DNA of 64,000 bases from Aquimarina sp. ERC-38 (GTDB lineage Bacteria > Bacteroidota > Bacteroidia > Flavobacteriales > Flavobacteriaceae): assembly GCF_026222555.1 (NCBI RefSeq), contig NZ_CP098511.1, positions 1,717,501 to 1,781,500 of the forward strand, read 5' to 3'. The notes beneath the pieces were generated by a model. That model made no database searches, was not told the DNA's origin, and saw only the letters and a list, made by a program, of their open reading frames with translations. Below, in pieces: positions 1-7,382 of the stretch. The translations under genes were made by a program, and so were the position numbers. Positions within the stretch are counted from its first letter, which is position 1. Each line of letters opens with the position of its first letter.

Positions 1-626
1 CTATTAGGAGTTGAGGCAGCAATCAGCATTTTACCACTTTTTTGGCTTGTACTGATTTTTTGCCAGGCTAGACTATGCTCTGTATACATAAGGTTTTCGG
101 TTTCCTGAATTTCAAATTGTTTTTTTATCCGTATTTCGGTGCTGTCTGTAATTGGATTGTCAAAAATATCCGTAGGAATTACGGTCAACATGCTAAAATC
201 GCTAACCTCTGTGGTGATTCGTGTTGGTCCCAGGTAAGATTCCAGTACGTTTTGTAATTCCGGATTGTATTGAATTCGAAGCGTATTTTGATATAATAGT
301 TTTTCCTGATCTAATAATTGAAAAGTAACAACTCCTGCTTGTTTGGATATAAAATCAGGTAATATAAATTTTAAGATATTATTAGATGTGATTTCTCCTT
401 TTATAATTTGATTTCCGTAAGCAGTAGTAATTAGTAACTGTACCTCTTTTGGTTGATTGGTTTTAAACGAAAGTTCGATGGTGTCTCCAGCGGTATAGAT
501 TAAATGATCATTTAGTAATTCTATTTTAGTTATAGAAGTTGGTGTGATTAACACAAAGGATAGTGCGGTACAAATTACTGCAAAGAAGAAACCAGCTAAG
601 AGTATGTATTTCTTTTTTAAATTCAT
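1..626 (-). CDS. Membrane-anchored or secreted protein of unknown function, 3' part beyond window
   Basis: I read this frame directly on the minus strand. It opens with ATG at 626-624 and stays open to the window edge, giving 208 codons with no stop. The N-terminus (MNLKKKYILLAGFFFAVICT) is a basic start followed by a hydrophobic stretch to about residue 28, so it is a signal peptide or membrane anchor. The visible remainder is rich in alternating polar/hydrophobic segments, as in beta-sandwich (Ig-like) domains, but I recognise no family motif. The start codon overlaps the stop of the upstream 1025-residue membrane protein (ATGA), so the two are translationally coupled and probably work together at the envelope. 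Function unknown; the C-terminus is not in the window. Confidence 0.7.
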   Translation of the reverse strand, partial: MNLKKKYILLAGFFFAVICTALSFVLITPTSITKIELLNDHLIYTAGDTIELSFKTNQPKEVQLLITTAYGNQIIKGEITSNNILKFILPDFISKQAGVVTFQLLDQEKLLYQNTLRIQYNPELQNVLESYLGPTRITTEVSDFSMLTVIPTDIFDNPITDSTEIRIKKQFEIQETENLMYTEHSLAWQKISTSQKSGKMLIAASTPN

Positions 627-3600
627 TGAGGAGAACCGATATAAGCGTTAGCTTCAACTTTAAGATATTGAAATGACTTTTGGTTTACGGGTAAAAAGGA
701 TAGGTTCTTGGTTTTAGGGTCTTTATTGTTAACTACAGTATTCGGCAATCCGTTTATATAAGTGTTGCTAAAATTACTGCTTATCACCTTCAACTTCGAT
801 ATATCCTCAATTGTATAGCTAAAAGCCTGTTTTCGCTGAGGTCGTAATCCTTCTTTATGATAATAGCCATCCACCCAGATTAAATTTTGCTTTTTATCAT
901 AATAAGAAGTCACTAATTGCGGAATGGTAATCTCCTGTAACCCCCCGTTGAACAACGTTCCTTGTAGTAAATTGTCTTTGACTGTTAGGGTATTAACTGA
1001 TAAACTCTTGTAAAGATCTTGTGTGACTACATTCCCGGCACAATGCAGGTCAAATGTGAATGGAAGTGCAGCTAATTCTACCGGGGTAAACTGACTGGGA
1101 TTATATATTTCTGGTTTTGTACTTCCTTTCTCTATCCAGGCAGTAGCTTCAAAATCAATGCGAAATACCGTAGTCTCCTTTGGCATTAATTTATGTTTTA
1201 TATAGTCTTTTGCATTATAGGTAGTTAGTGGCAGGTTGGTATTGGTGTATAAGGTGCCTTTAATTACTACATCTGCCGGAACGTTATCTATATTTTGTAT
1301 GATACCAATAATGCTATATTTTTCATCCTGACTTACCAATTTAGCTTCTAAAACGCTAAGTTCCGGTTGCTTTAGCACATCTTCGTGATAGGTTTTTTGT
1401 ACGGAGATTTTGCGTCTGCCATGATTGTAAAATTGTGTATTATTCTGAGCTAAAAATTGATCCGGGGGTAGGTCAGGGTTTGCCGCCATAGGTAATAGAT
1501 GCCAGCTATTTGATCTTTTGACCAATTGCAGCTCATAGGATTTATCTGCTAATTCTAGTGGTGTTACCCATCGGGTTATTGCGGTAGCAGTAGCGGTGCT
1601 ATCTGTTTTCGAAATAATTTTTACCTTAATATCATTTAATTTAGCATACGAACTTAGCAAACCGTCAGAAACAGAAACCTCCAACATAAACTGGTCTAAG
1701 TTTTTTTTACTTAATGGGTCTATATAGGAATACGCCCGTTCGAATTCCTTAAAATCCAAAGCATCAAAATATGCTTTGACTACGTTAGTAGGACTTATTT
1801 GCGAGTCATTTTGCAGGTAAAATATATATAATGAATATAAAGTAAGTAGTGCCAGGCCCAAACCCCATGTATGTTGAACTTTTATTAATCGGGTCTTAAA
1901 TTCCTGATAAGAGATAGCATATAAAAGAAAGGAAGGTGTTTTTTTTGGACTACTTTTTAAAGCACGTATAAAAAGAGATTGAATGTTTAAAGCAAAAGCA
2001 AAAATAACAGTTAGTAGAGGTAATGTGCCCCATAACAATTTTAGAGATGTAGCAACATCATCTTTCGGTAAAATTCCATGTATGGGGGGAACATTTAGTT
2101 TTTCCCAAACCATAATACCATTTTCTAATTGACGAAGTCGCTGCCATCCACAAAAAAATAAAAGAGGATCGTAGAATTTATCATTTGAAAAAACATATTT
2201 AAGATGATATTTTTCAGGAATTGTTAAAAATTGTTGTAGAGATCCGATACCTTCCACCCCTCTGAATTTCGAATTTTCTAGCCGTTCTACTGCTCTTGAA
2301 GTCAATTCTGGTAATCTCCGGGCTGAATGATAATTGCCATCAACCGTCATGGCTTGAGTTTGCGCTGATAGCCATGCCATCTGATCTCCAAACCCTAAAG
2401 GAAGGTATCGCCAGTGATCGTGTTGATCCTGATTTAAAAAGTTAATTATAGGCAGCATCTTGATTTTTGCTGGTTGCGAAGGCCTGAAATACCCTAAGGT
2501 CATCGTAAAAATGCTAAAAAAGATAAACAAACCTGCCAGGAAACCTCCTAATAACCTATGATAAACACTCCCGTACAGTGTTTGTAGTTTATTACGTAAA
2601 TCACCCTCTGCAAAACGGTAGCAAAATTCTCCAAATATAGGTAAAGCCATAATCGAAGCCCAAAGTGTAAAACGGTCTAAGGTTAAAATGTTAAAAGCGT
2701 TTTCACCCAAAATGGCTTTTGGTATCGGTGTAGTTCCCCCGGTTCCTAAAATGGTAAGTAGCGTTAAAGACAACCCAAAAAATAAATACCGTTTGCTATA
2801 GTACCTGTAAAATAAATAGGGGAGAAAAACTAAAAGTATCCCCCATGGAATTAAAAAAAAGACTAACCCGGACGAGGTAACTTCCAGAAAATGATCCCGG
2901 GAGCCATGCGGAATAGGAACCTGGGTGATTGGGTTGTTTTTAGTATTGACCCAATAAGGAAGAATACAAAGTATAATAAGTAATAAAGAACCAAATCCAA
3001 ATACTAAAATTCGGCGTAAATGTTTTAAAAATTGGGTGCTAAATGTTTTTAAGCGAACCTTTTGATAGCTTCCAGCTTGATCTTTGGCAGCATCCATAAG
3101 CACCATTCCAATTAATGGGAAGATAAAAAAGACCATTCCAAAAATAGGGGTTACATGATGAGAGGTAACTGTAACCGCTAGTAAACTGAAGGATTTAATA
3201 AGATAAGTATATTTCCCAGACTTTAACCAGAGATAGATTTCCGGCAATGCGTGCATAAGTACAGAAATACCAATGATACTAGGAAGTTGACCAAAAATAT
3301 GTAAGGTTTCTACAAAAGAAGAGGAAAATACGGCAAGTATGGCGGCGTACCCCGAAGCTTTTCGGTTTGCCGTAATTACTAAAGAAAATCGATACACTCC
3401 GGTAATAAAAAGTAAGATAGCAAGTAGCGCAACGCTAAACAACCCGAACTTTAATCCGCCAATAAATGAAAACAGCGCTATACTCTGATGTACCAGCGGG
3501 GGGTATCCCATGACTGTAAAGCCAGTGTACCAACTATAACTCCAGGGTTCAAACCACCCGGAGGCGTAGTGGCTGGCAAAAAACAAGTGGATCAGGGCAT

Positions 3601-3700
3601 CGTAAGTACTTTCTAACGTAAAGAAGATGGTAGTTCCATGAAAAACCAATCCTAGTAGTAATGCCGTAATCAAGTATTTGTTGGTAGTTTCAGGATGCAT
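623..3700 (-). CDS. Large polytopic membrane protein, GT-C / PTPS-related type
   Basis: A 1025-residue protein. The first roughly 400 residues are a chain of hydrophobic helices, beginning NKYLITALLLGLVFHGTTIF and followed by an acidic loop (STYDALIHLFFASHYASGW). That is the layout of bacterial membrane proteins of the PTPS-related/GT-C glycosyltransferase type, in which an acidic residue in the first periplasmic loop is often catalytic. Another hydrophobic segment lies around residues 560-585 and one near 635. The C-terminal third is soluble and looks like periplasmic beta-structure (a DUF-like region starting SPTNVVKAYFDALDFKEFERAYSYID resembles SnoaL/NTF2-type folds). It overlaps the next minus-strand gene by ATGA. 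Substrate unknown; transfer of a lipid-linked sugar to an envelope polymer is inferred only from topology. Confidence 0.6.
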   Translation of the reverse strand: MHPETTNKYLITALLLGLVFHGTTIFFTLESTYDALIHLFFASHYASGWFEPWSYSWYTGFTVMGYPPLVHQSIALFSFIGGLKFGLFSVALLAILLFITGVYRFSLVITANRKASGYAAILAVFSSSFVETLHIFGQLPSIIGISVLMHALPEIYLWLKSGKYTYLIKSFSLLAVTVTSHHVTPIFGMVFFIFPLIGMVLMDAAKDQAGSYQKVRLKTFSTQFLKHLRRILVFGFGSLLLIILCILPYWVNTKNNPITQVPIPHGSRDHFLEVTSSGLVFFLIPWGILLVFLPYLFYRYYSKRYLFFGLSLTLLTILGTGGTTPIPKAILGENAFNILTLDRFTLWASIMALPIFGEFCYRFAEGDLRNKLQTLYGSVYHRLLGGFLAGLFIFFSIFTMTLGYFRPSQPAKIKMLPIINFLNQDQHDHWRYLPLGFGDQMAWLSAQTQAMTVDGNYHSARRLPELTSRAVERLENSKFRGVEGIGSLQQFLTIPEKYHLKYVFSNDKFYDPLLFFCGWQRLRQLENGIMVWEKLNVPPIHGILPKDDVATSLKLLWGTLPLLTVIFAFALNIQSLFIRALKSSPKKTPSFLLYAISYQEFKTRLIKVQHTWGLGLALLTLYSLYIFYLQNDSQISPTNVVKAYFDALDFKEFERAYSYIDPLSKKNLDQFMLEVSVSDGLLSSYAKLNDIKVKIISKTDSTATATAITRWVTPLELADKSYELQLVKRSNSWHLLPMAANPDLPPDQFLAQNNTQFYNHGRRKISVQKTYHEDVLKQPELSVLEAKLVSQDEKYSIIGIIQNIDNVPADVVIKGTLYTNTNLPLTTYNAKDYIKHKLMPKETTVFRIDFEATAWIEKGSTKPEIYNPSQFTPVELAALPFTFDLHCAGNVVTQDLYKSLSVNTLTVKDNLLQGTLFNGGLQEITIPQLVTSYYDKKQNLIWVDGYYHKEGLRPQRKQAFSYTIEDISKLKVISSNFSNTYINGLPNTVVNNKDPKTKNLSFLPVNQKSFQYLKVEANAYIGSPQ

Positions 3701-3800
3701 AGGTTCTTTTCAAAAAAATGAAGAGAAAACTTCCCTTTAAATATCTGAATTTATTTTGGAAAATTTTTAGAAAAGGTAAATTGAATAAAGGAAACCTGGT

Positions 3801-3825
3801 AAAAAATAATTTAAAATTATTTTTT
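3801..3825 (-). terminator. AT-only hairpin at the end of the Abi gene
   Basis: Arms aaaaaataat (3801-3810) and attatttttt (3816-3825) form a 10-bp stem that overlaps the restored Abi stop codon (3817-3819). A stem of A-T pairs only is weak, so this is a candidate terminator and nothing firmer. Confidence 0.3.
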
Positions 3826-4715
3826 CCATGCTGGTCCATCTTTCCAATTTTCAGTAAAACCCATATCTATAGTTTTAATACTAGGGTATTCTGAAATTAG
3901 TTCTTGAACTTTATTGGTAAAATGATTCGAACTATTAATTTTCTTTAACAACCTATCAATTATTGAAATTACACCGTATACTGTACTATTGAAATTTTCC
4001 GGTTGATCTCCGTAAAATTCATACTTTTTTCGTTTAGGAATAATTGGCCTATTTACTGTAATACCTCTGTTCCATAACCTCCATGATGAGCACAAATATT
4101 TCTTACTTCATTTAAATAAATTATCCATGAAGATAAGATAGTTACAGGCAATCCGAAATCCTCTGCTACTGCATTTTTTTGGTCATTATTCCTTAAACCT
4201 TTATATAATCTGGCAAGTTTACCTAAAGTAAGTGTTTCCATAGCCATATTGGATGGAGGTAAAGTCTCAAAAGTATATTTCTGTTTAAAAAATTTAAGAA
4301 ACCTCTCTTGAGGTTTTTCATAACTATTCTTAATCTCTTTATTTATAGAATTATAAACATGCTTATTAGTATATAGATCATACTTAGTATACCAATAAAA
4401 ACCATGATTTATACAGTAGTAATAAGTTAGTTTTGAACGTAGAGCTATTTCAATACGTTCCAAGTAATCACTTAGTATTGTTCTTAATTTCTTATCAAAT
4501 TGGTAATGCACTATGATATCATTGAAACAGACCCCTTCCTTAAATCTATGACTACCATCTTTTTCTTGAAGGTGATACATATAACCAGTTAAACGAAAGT
4601 ATCCAATTGTTGATAAATACCTTTTTGCCCGGTCAATATCAGATACAAATAATTTTCTTTCGACTAACAGGTTAATCTGCTCATCTATAGTTATGGGTTT
4701 CTTTTCATATTTCAT
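3817..4715 (-). pseudogene. AbiF/AbiD-type (Abi_2) HEPN abortive-infection protein, frameshifted
   Basis: Two overlapping frames make one Abi_2-family protein of about 299 residues, the normal size for the family. Frame one (4715 to 4053) starts MKYEKKPITIDEQINLL, typical of Abi_2 N-termini, and runs to EVRNICAHH, where R205-x4-H210 is the HEPN ribonuclease motif. It then derails into GGYGTEVLQ and a stop. The expected continuation (RLWNRGITVNRPIIPKRKK, then about 70 more residues) is in the next frame from about 4080 to 3817. Family members read CAHH-(S/G)-RLWNR; here only two bases (4082-4081) lie between the His codon and the Arg codon, so one base is missing. The HEPN motif survives in the truncated product, but the conserved C-terminus is lost. 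The base could also be an assembly error. A candidate small RNA lies immediately upstream. Abi_2 proteins are phage-defence/toxin proteins that act on RNA; that role here is inferred from family. Confidence 0.75.
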
Positions 4716-4723
4716 TAAAACAC

Positions 4724-4773
4724 AAAAAAAAGCCTCGCAAATTGCGCTTGAATCAGAGGCGTGCGAGGGATTG
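4724..4773 (-). ncRNA. Candidate AbiF-associated small RNA ending in an intrinsic terminator
   Basis: On the minus strand, a TAACTTTG -7 box (4787-4780) is followed about 7 nt later by a short hairpin-rich sequence. Arm CCTCGCA (4768-4762) pairs perfectly with TGCGAGG (4739-4733), and then comes a run of eight T (4731-4724). An alternative stem, GCCTC (4760-4756) with GAGGC (4736-4732), uses the same 3' arm and is mutually exclusive. The predicted transcript is about 50 nt. The T-run ends 8 nt before the abi start codon, leaving no room for a second promoter, so abi mRNA must come from read-through. A conserved RNA upstream of abiF genes is established in comparative RNA work, and such RNAs have been proposed as antitoxins. 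That this sequence matches that motif is inference from position and shape. Confidence 0.6.
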
Positions 4774-4779
4774 ATATTA

Positions 4780-4787
4780 CAAAGTTA
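4780..4787 (-). promoter_or_regulatory. Bacteroidota -7 box for the Abi leader RNA
   Basis: TAACTTTG fits the TAnnTTTG -7 consensus of Bacteroidota exactly and would start RNA near 4773. No clear TTG -33 element is visible; the corresponding position is a T-rich tract. Confidence 0.5.
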
Positions 4788-4826
4788 ATAATTTTTCTTT
4801 AAAAAAAGTTATTTCTATAAACAATC

Positions 4827-4859
4827 ATCGATAAATGGTAAATCTATCGATAAACGGTA
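4827..4859. repeat. Two 14-bp direct repeats, possible operator
   Basis: ATCGATAAATGGTA (4827-4840) and ATCGATAAACGGTA (4846-4859) differ at one base and are spaced 19 bp start to start, so they lie nearly two helical turns apart on the same face. They sit between the divergent Abi leader promoter (about 40 bp away) and the GT2 gene (about 60 bp upstream of its promoter). This is the form of a transcription-factor site; the factor is unknown. Confidence 0.4.
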
Positions 4860-4918
4860 TTTACCTAAAGTAAGATTCTACTCATCGAATAGTGGGAATA
4901 TTCAGCCGGAGTTCAAAG

Positions 4919-4926
4919 TACTTTTG
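4919..4926 (+). promoter_or_regulatory. -7 box for the GT2 gene
   Basis: TACTTTTG matches TAnnTTTG. It predicts a start near 4933 and a leader of about 20 nt before the ATG at 4952. The -33 element is not obvious. Confidence 0.4.
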
Positions 4927-4951
4927 AATCATAACCCCAAAATAGTACATC

Positions 4952-5773
4952 ATGAAAACCGGAATTATCATCCCCTGTTATAACGAAGAAAAGAGATTAG
5001 ATCGTAATGCATTCCAATCTTTTATAAAAGCGCATAAAAATTATCACTTATGTTTTGTAAACGACGGTAGTCAGGATCAAACGCTGGAAGTTTTAAAAGA
5101 AATTCAAACAACAAACTCTAATCAGATCAGTGTTGTAAACATGAAAAGAAATGGGGGGAAAGCAGAAGCCGTACGTGTCGGGGCAAATTATTTACACCAC
5201 AAAGTTGATACGGAATTTATAGGCTTTATGGATGCGGATTTGTCAACTGATTTTAACGACTTCAAGGGTTTAGTACATACCTTACAAACAAATAGCAAAT
5301 TAGATCTTGTTTTCGGTTCAAGAGCTAAAGAAGGAACCGGAACTATCGAGAAAGACGGCTTCCGTCAGATAATATCTTATGTTATTAACCTACTGATTGT
5401 TTTCATTATCGGATTGGCTATTAAAGATACGCAATGCGGAGCTAAAGTATTTAGAGCTAATTTAGTCCCTGTTTTATTTAAAAAGCAATTTGTAAGCAAA
5501 TGGTTGTTTGATGTGGAAATGTTTATACGTTTAAAGAATCACCTAGGTAAAGCTAATACCGTTAAGGCAATCTACGAACAACCTTTATTAAGATGGGTAC
5601 ATATGGAGGATTCTAAATTAGGTCTTAAAGATTCCTTAGAAATTCCATTAAGATTAGCTGCCATCTGGTATACCTATGCTATTAAAGATGTAGTATTGAC
5701 AGATGTTGGTCATACTTTTGAAGAGCCTCAATTTGAAGTAACAAACCATTCTGTTACCGCAGTGGCAGCATAA
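4952..5773 (+). CDS. Family 2 glycosyltransferase (dolichyl-phosphate glucosyltransferase-like)
   Basis: A 273-residue GT-A fold enzyme. It has the nucleotide-sugar binding start GIIIPCYNEEKRLD (residues 4-17), VNDGSQD at about 37-43, the DXD-type metal site FMDADLSTD near residue 91, and GSRAKEGTG near 124. This order is that of the ALG5/DPM1-like GT2 group, which loads a sugar from UDP- or GDP-sugar onto a polyprenyl phosphate on the cytoplasmic face. A hydrophobic patch (YVINLLIVFIIGLAI, about 147-161) may sit on the membrane. It is monocistronic here. The nearby GT-C-like membrane protein at 623-3700 could use such a lipid-linked sugar, but that is inference from proximity. Confidence 0.85.
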   Translation: MKTGIIIPCYNEEKRLDRNAFQSFIKAHKNYHLCFVNDGSQDQTLEVLKEIQTTNSNQISVVNMKRNGGKAEAVRVGANYLHHKVDTEFIGFMDADLSTDFNDFKGLVHTLQTNSKLDLVFGSRAKEGTGTIEKDGFRQIISYVINLLIVFIIGLAIKDTQCGAKVFRANLVPVLFKKQFVSKWLFDVEMFIRLKNHLGKANTVKAIYEQPLLRWVHMEDSKLGLKDSLEIPLRLAAIWYTYAIKDVVLTDVGHTFEEPQFEVTNHSVTAVAA

Positions 5774-5917
5774 ACCAGTTATTAAATTCTGAATGAGTTA
5801 AGCTTAAGCTACAATCTGTTGATATGTAAGTATTATTTTAAAGTAATAAGTGCGCATATATGTTATTTATTATTTTTATATTTCCGAGTGAAGTGGTACT
5901 GATGTAAATTTTAGTAA

Positions 5918-6937
5918 ATGATTCAGCTCAAAGAACATAATCTTAAAGAATTGCTTAAGAAAATTGCTGAGCAATTGGGTGGTAAATTAATGCGTTCAGG
6001 AAATACTTATATTTTTAAGGTTGATAATGAAAAGGCTAAAGGTTGTATTACGGGTCATGTACTATCACCCGGCTTAGATGCCCTTATTTATGATATCACT
6101 TTTTTTAAAGAAACAAAATTTGATATTGACGAAACTTTTATGAACCCTATTTACTTTCTATTTTTTTTAGAAGGTCAAATTATTCATCAATTTAAGAACG
6201 GAAAACAATCCCATCTTTTAGAAGCTTATAATAACATCATTTTACACAGTCCCAAAGACAAAAGAAATTTCACTACGGTAGCACCGGGAGTTCATATTAA
6301 AATGAGTGATATCCATGTTCTAAAAAAACAGATCAAAAAAAATCAACGCGGATCACTTTATTACCTAACGGAGGCTTTAAAGCAAATGTTTGCAGACTTT
6401 AATACGGATAAGATTTATGACTATAAAGGATTACTCTCTGGTCAGACAGCTAATTACCTCAAACTTTTAATAGAAAATGATAAAAAAGGTGTGGTAGGTA
6501 AATTATTTGTCGAAGCAAGTATTTTAAACATACTTTCTTCTCAAATAGGAGGATACGAGGCCTATCAAAAAGATAATCCAACAATAGATTCGATATCAAA
6601 AAAGGAATTGTCCAAAATTTTATATATCTGTGACTTTATTGTAGATAATTTAAGTGAAAAGATAAGTATTGATAAATTGACAAAACTATCCGGACTTTCT
6701 CCGGTAAAATTGCAGGCAGGATTTAAATATTTGTACAAACAATCCGTCTATGAATACATACGTGATGTTAGGTTAGAAACTGCTATGAATTTAATTAGTA
6801 ATACCAATTTGACCTTATCAGAAATTACATACTTAATCGGTTTATCTAGTCGAAGTTACTTTACCCGAATTTTTAAAGAACGTTATAATATTTTACCTAA
6901 AGATTTTAAAAAACTAAAAGATACTTCTCTTTCATAA
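5918..6937 (+). CDS. AraC-family transcriptional regulator paired with a BLUF protein
   Basis: 339 residues. The N-terminal 230 residues are an uncharacterised sensor-like region with no clear family motif. The C-terminal 100 residues (about 235-335) are an AraC double helix-turn-helix: ISIDKLTKLSGLSPVKLQAG is the first HTH, and SEITYLIGLSSRSYFTRIF is the second HTH with the conserved aromatic tail. The BLUF gene follows 4 nt after the stop, so the two are co-transcribed and probably co-translated. The order AraC then BLUF is the same as in the fused protein encoded convergently next door, which suggests this regulator is controlled by blue light through the separate BLUF protein. Target genes are unknown. 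Confidence 0.85.
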   Translation: MIQLKEHNLKELLKKIAEQLGGKLMRSGNTYIFKVDNEKAKGCITGHVLSPGLDALIYDITFFKETKFDIDETFMNPIYFLFFLEGQIIHQFKNGKQSHLLEAYNNIILHSPKDKRNFTTVAPGVHIKMSDIHVLKKQIKKNQRGSLYYLTEALKQMFADFNTDKIYDYKGLLSGQTANYLKLLIENDKKGVVGKLFVEASILNILSSQIGGYEAYQKDNPTIDSISKKELSKILYICDFIVDNLSEKISIDKLTKLSGLSPVKLQAGFKYLYKQSVYEYIRDVRLETAMNLISNTNLTLSEITYLIGLSSRSYFTRIFKERYNILPKDFKKLKDTSLS

Positions 6938-6941
6938 AGCT

Positions 6942-7382
6942 ATGACTACATTAATCTACAAGTCAACGATGGCACCGGATTTTACGCATAATCAAATTCG
7001 ATCTATGTTGTATCATGCTCGACATTTTAATGAAATAAATGAAGTGTCAGGATGTATCTTTTATGGAAACTCCCAGTTTTTACAAATGATAGAAGGCGAG
7101 CAGCATACTATTAGCGATTTATACGGTAGAATTCAGGAAGATAACCGCCATCATTCGGTTGAACTTTTATTTCATGAGGAGACACCAAAACGTCTGTTTA
7201 AAGAATGGAATATGATCTTTTTTAACGTAAAGCTATTTGAAGATTTTAAGAGTGAAGATGAAAATTTTATGAAATCAGTACTGGTAGATCGTTTTAAAGA
7301 AGAGCCTGAAATTCCAAGTATACAGGTATTAAGAGCGCATGTAAACTCTCTTAAAGAAAATCCGGAGACTAATTTTATCTAG
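6942..7382 (+). CDS. BLUF-domain blue-light sensor, stand-alone
   Basis: 146 residues, one BLUF domain (about 2-100) plus a short helical tail. BLUF proteins bind FAD non-covalently and change hydrogen bonding around the flavin on blue-light absorption. The diagnostic residues are all present and spaced exactly as in the family (Tyr to Asn +24, Tyr to Gln +42): Y6 in LIYKS, N30 in ARHFNEI, Q48 in FLQMIEG, and W89/M91 in KEWNMIFF. The gene directly follows the AraC regulator, so it most likely signals to it by protein contact. Its stop codon TAG shares the palindrome CTAG (7379-7382) with the stop of the opposing AraC-BLUF gene. Confidence 0.9.
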   Translation: MTTLIYKSTMAPDFTHNQIRSMLYHARHFNEINEVSGCIFYGNSQFLQMIEGEQHTISDLYGRIQEDNRHHSVELLFHEETPKRLFKEWNMIFFNVKLFEDFKSEDENFMKSVLVDRFKEEPEIPSIQVLRAHVNSLKENPETNFI

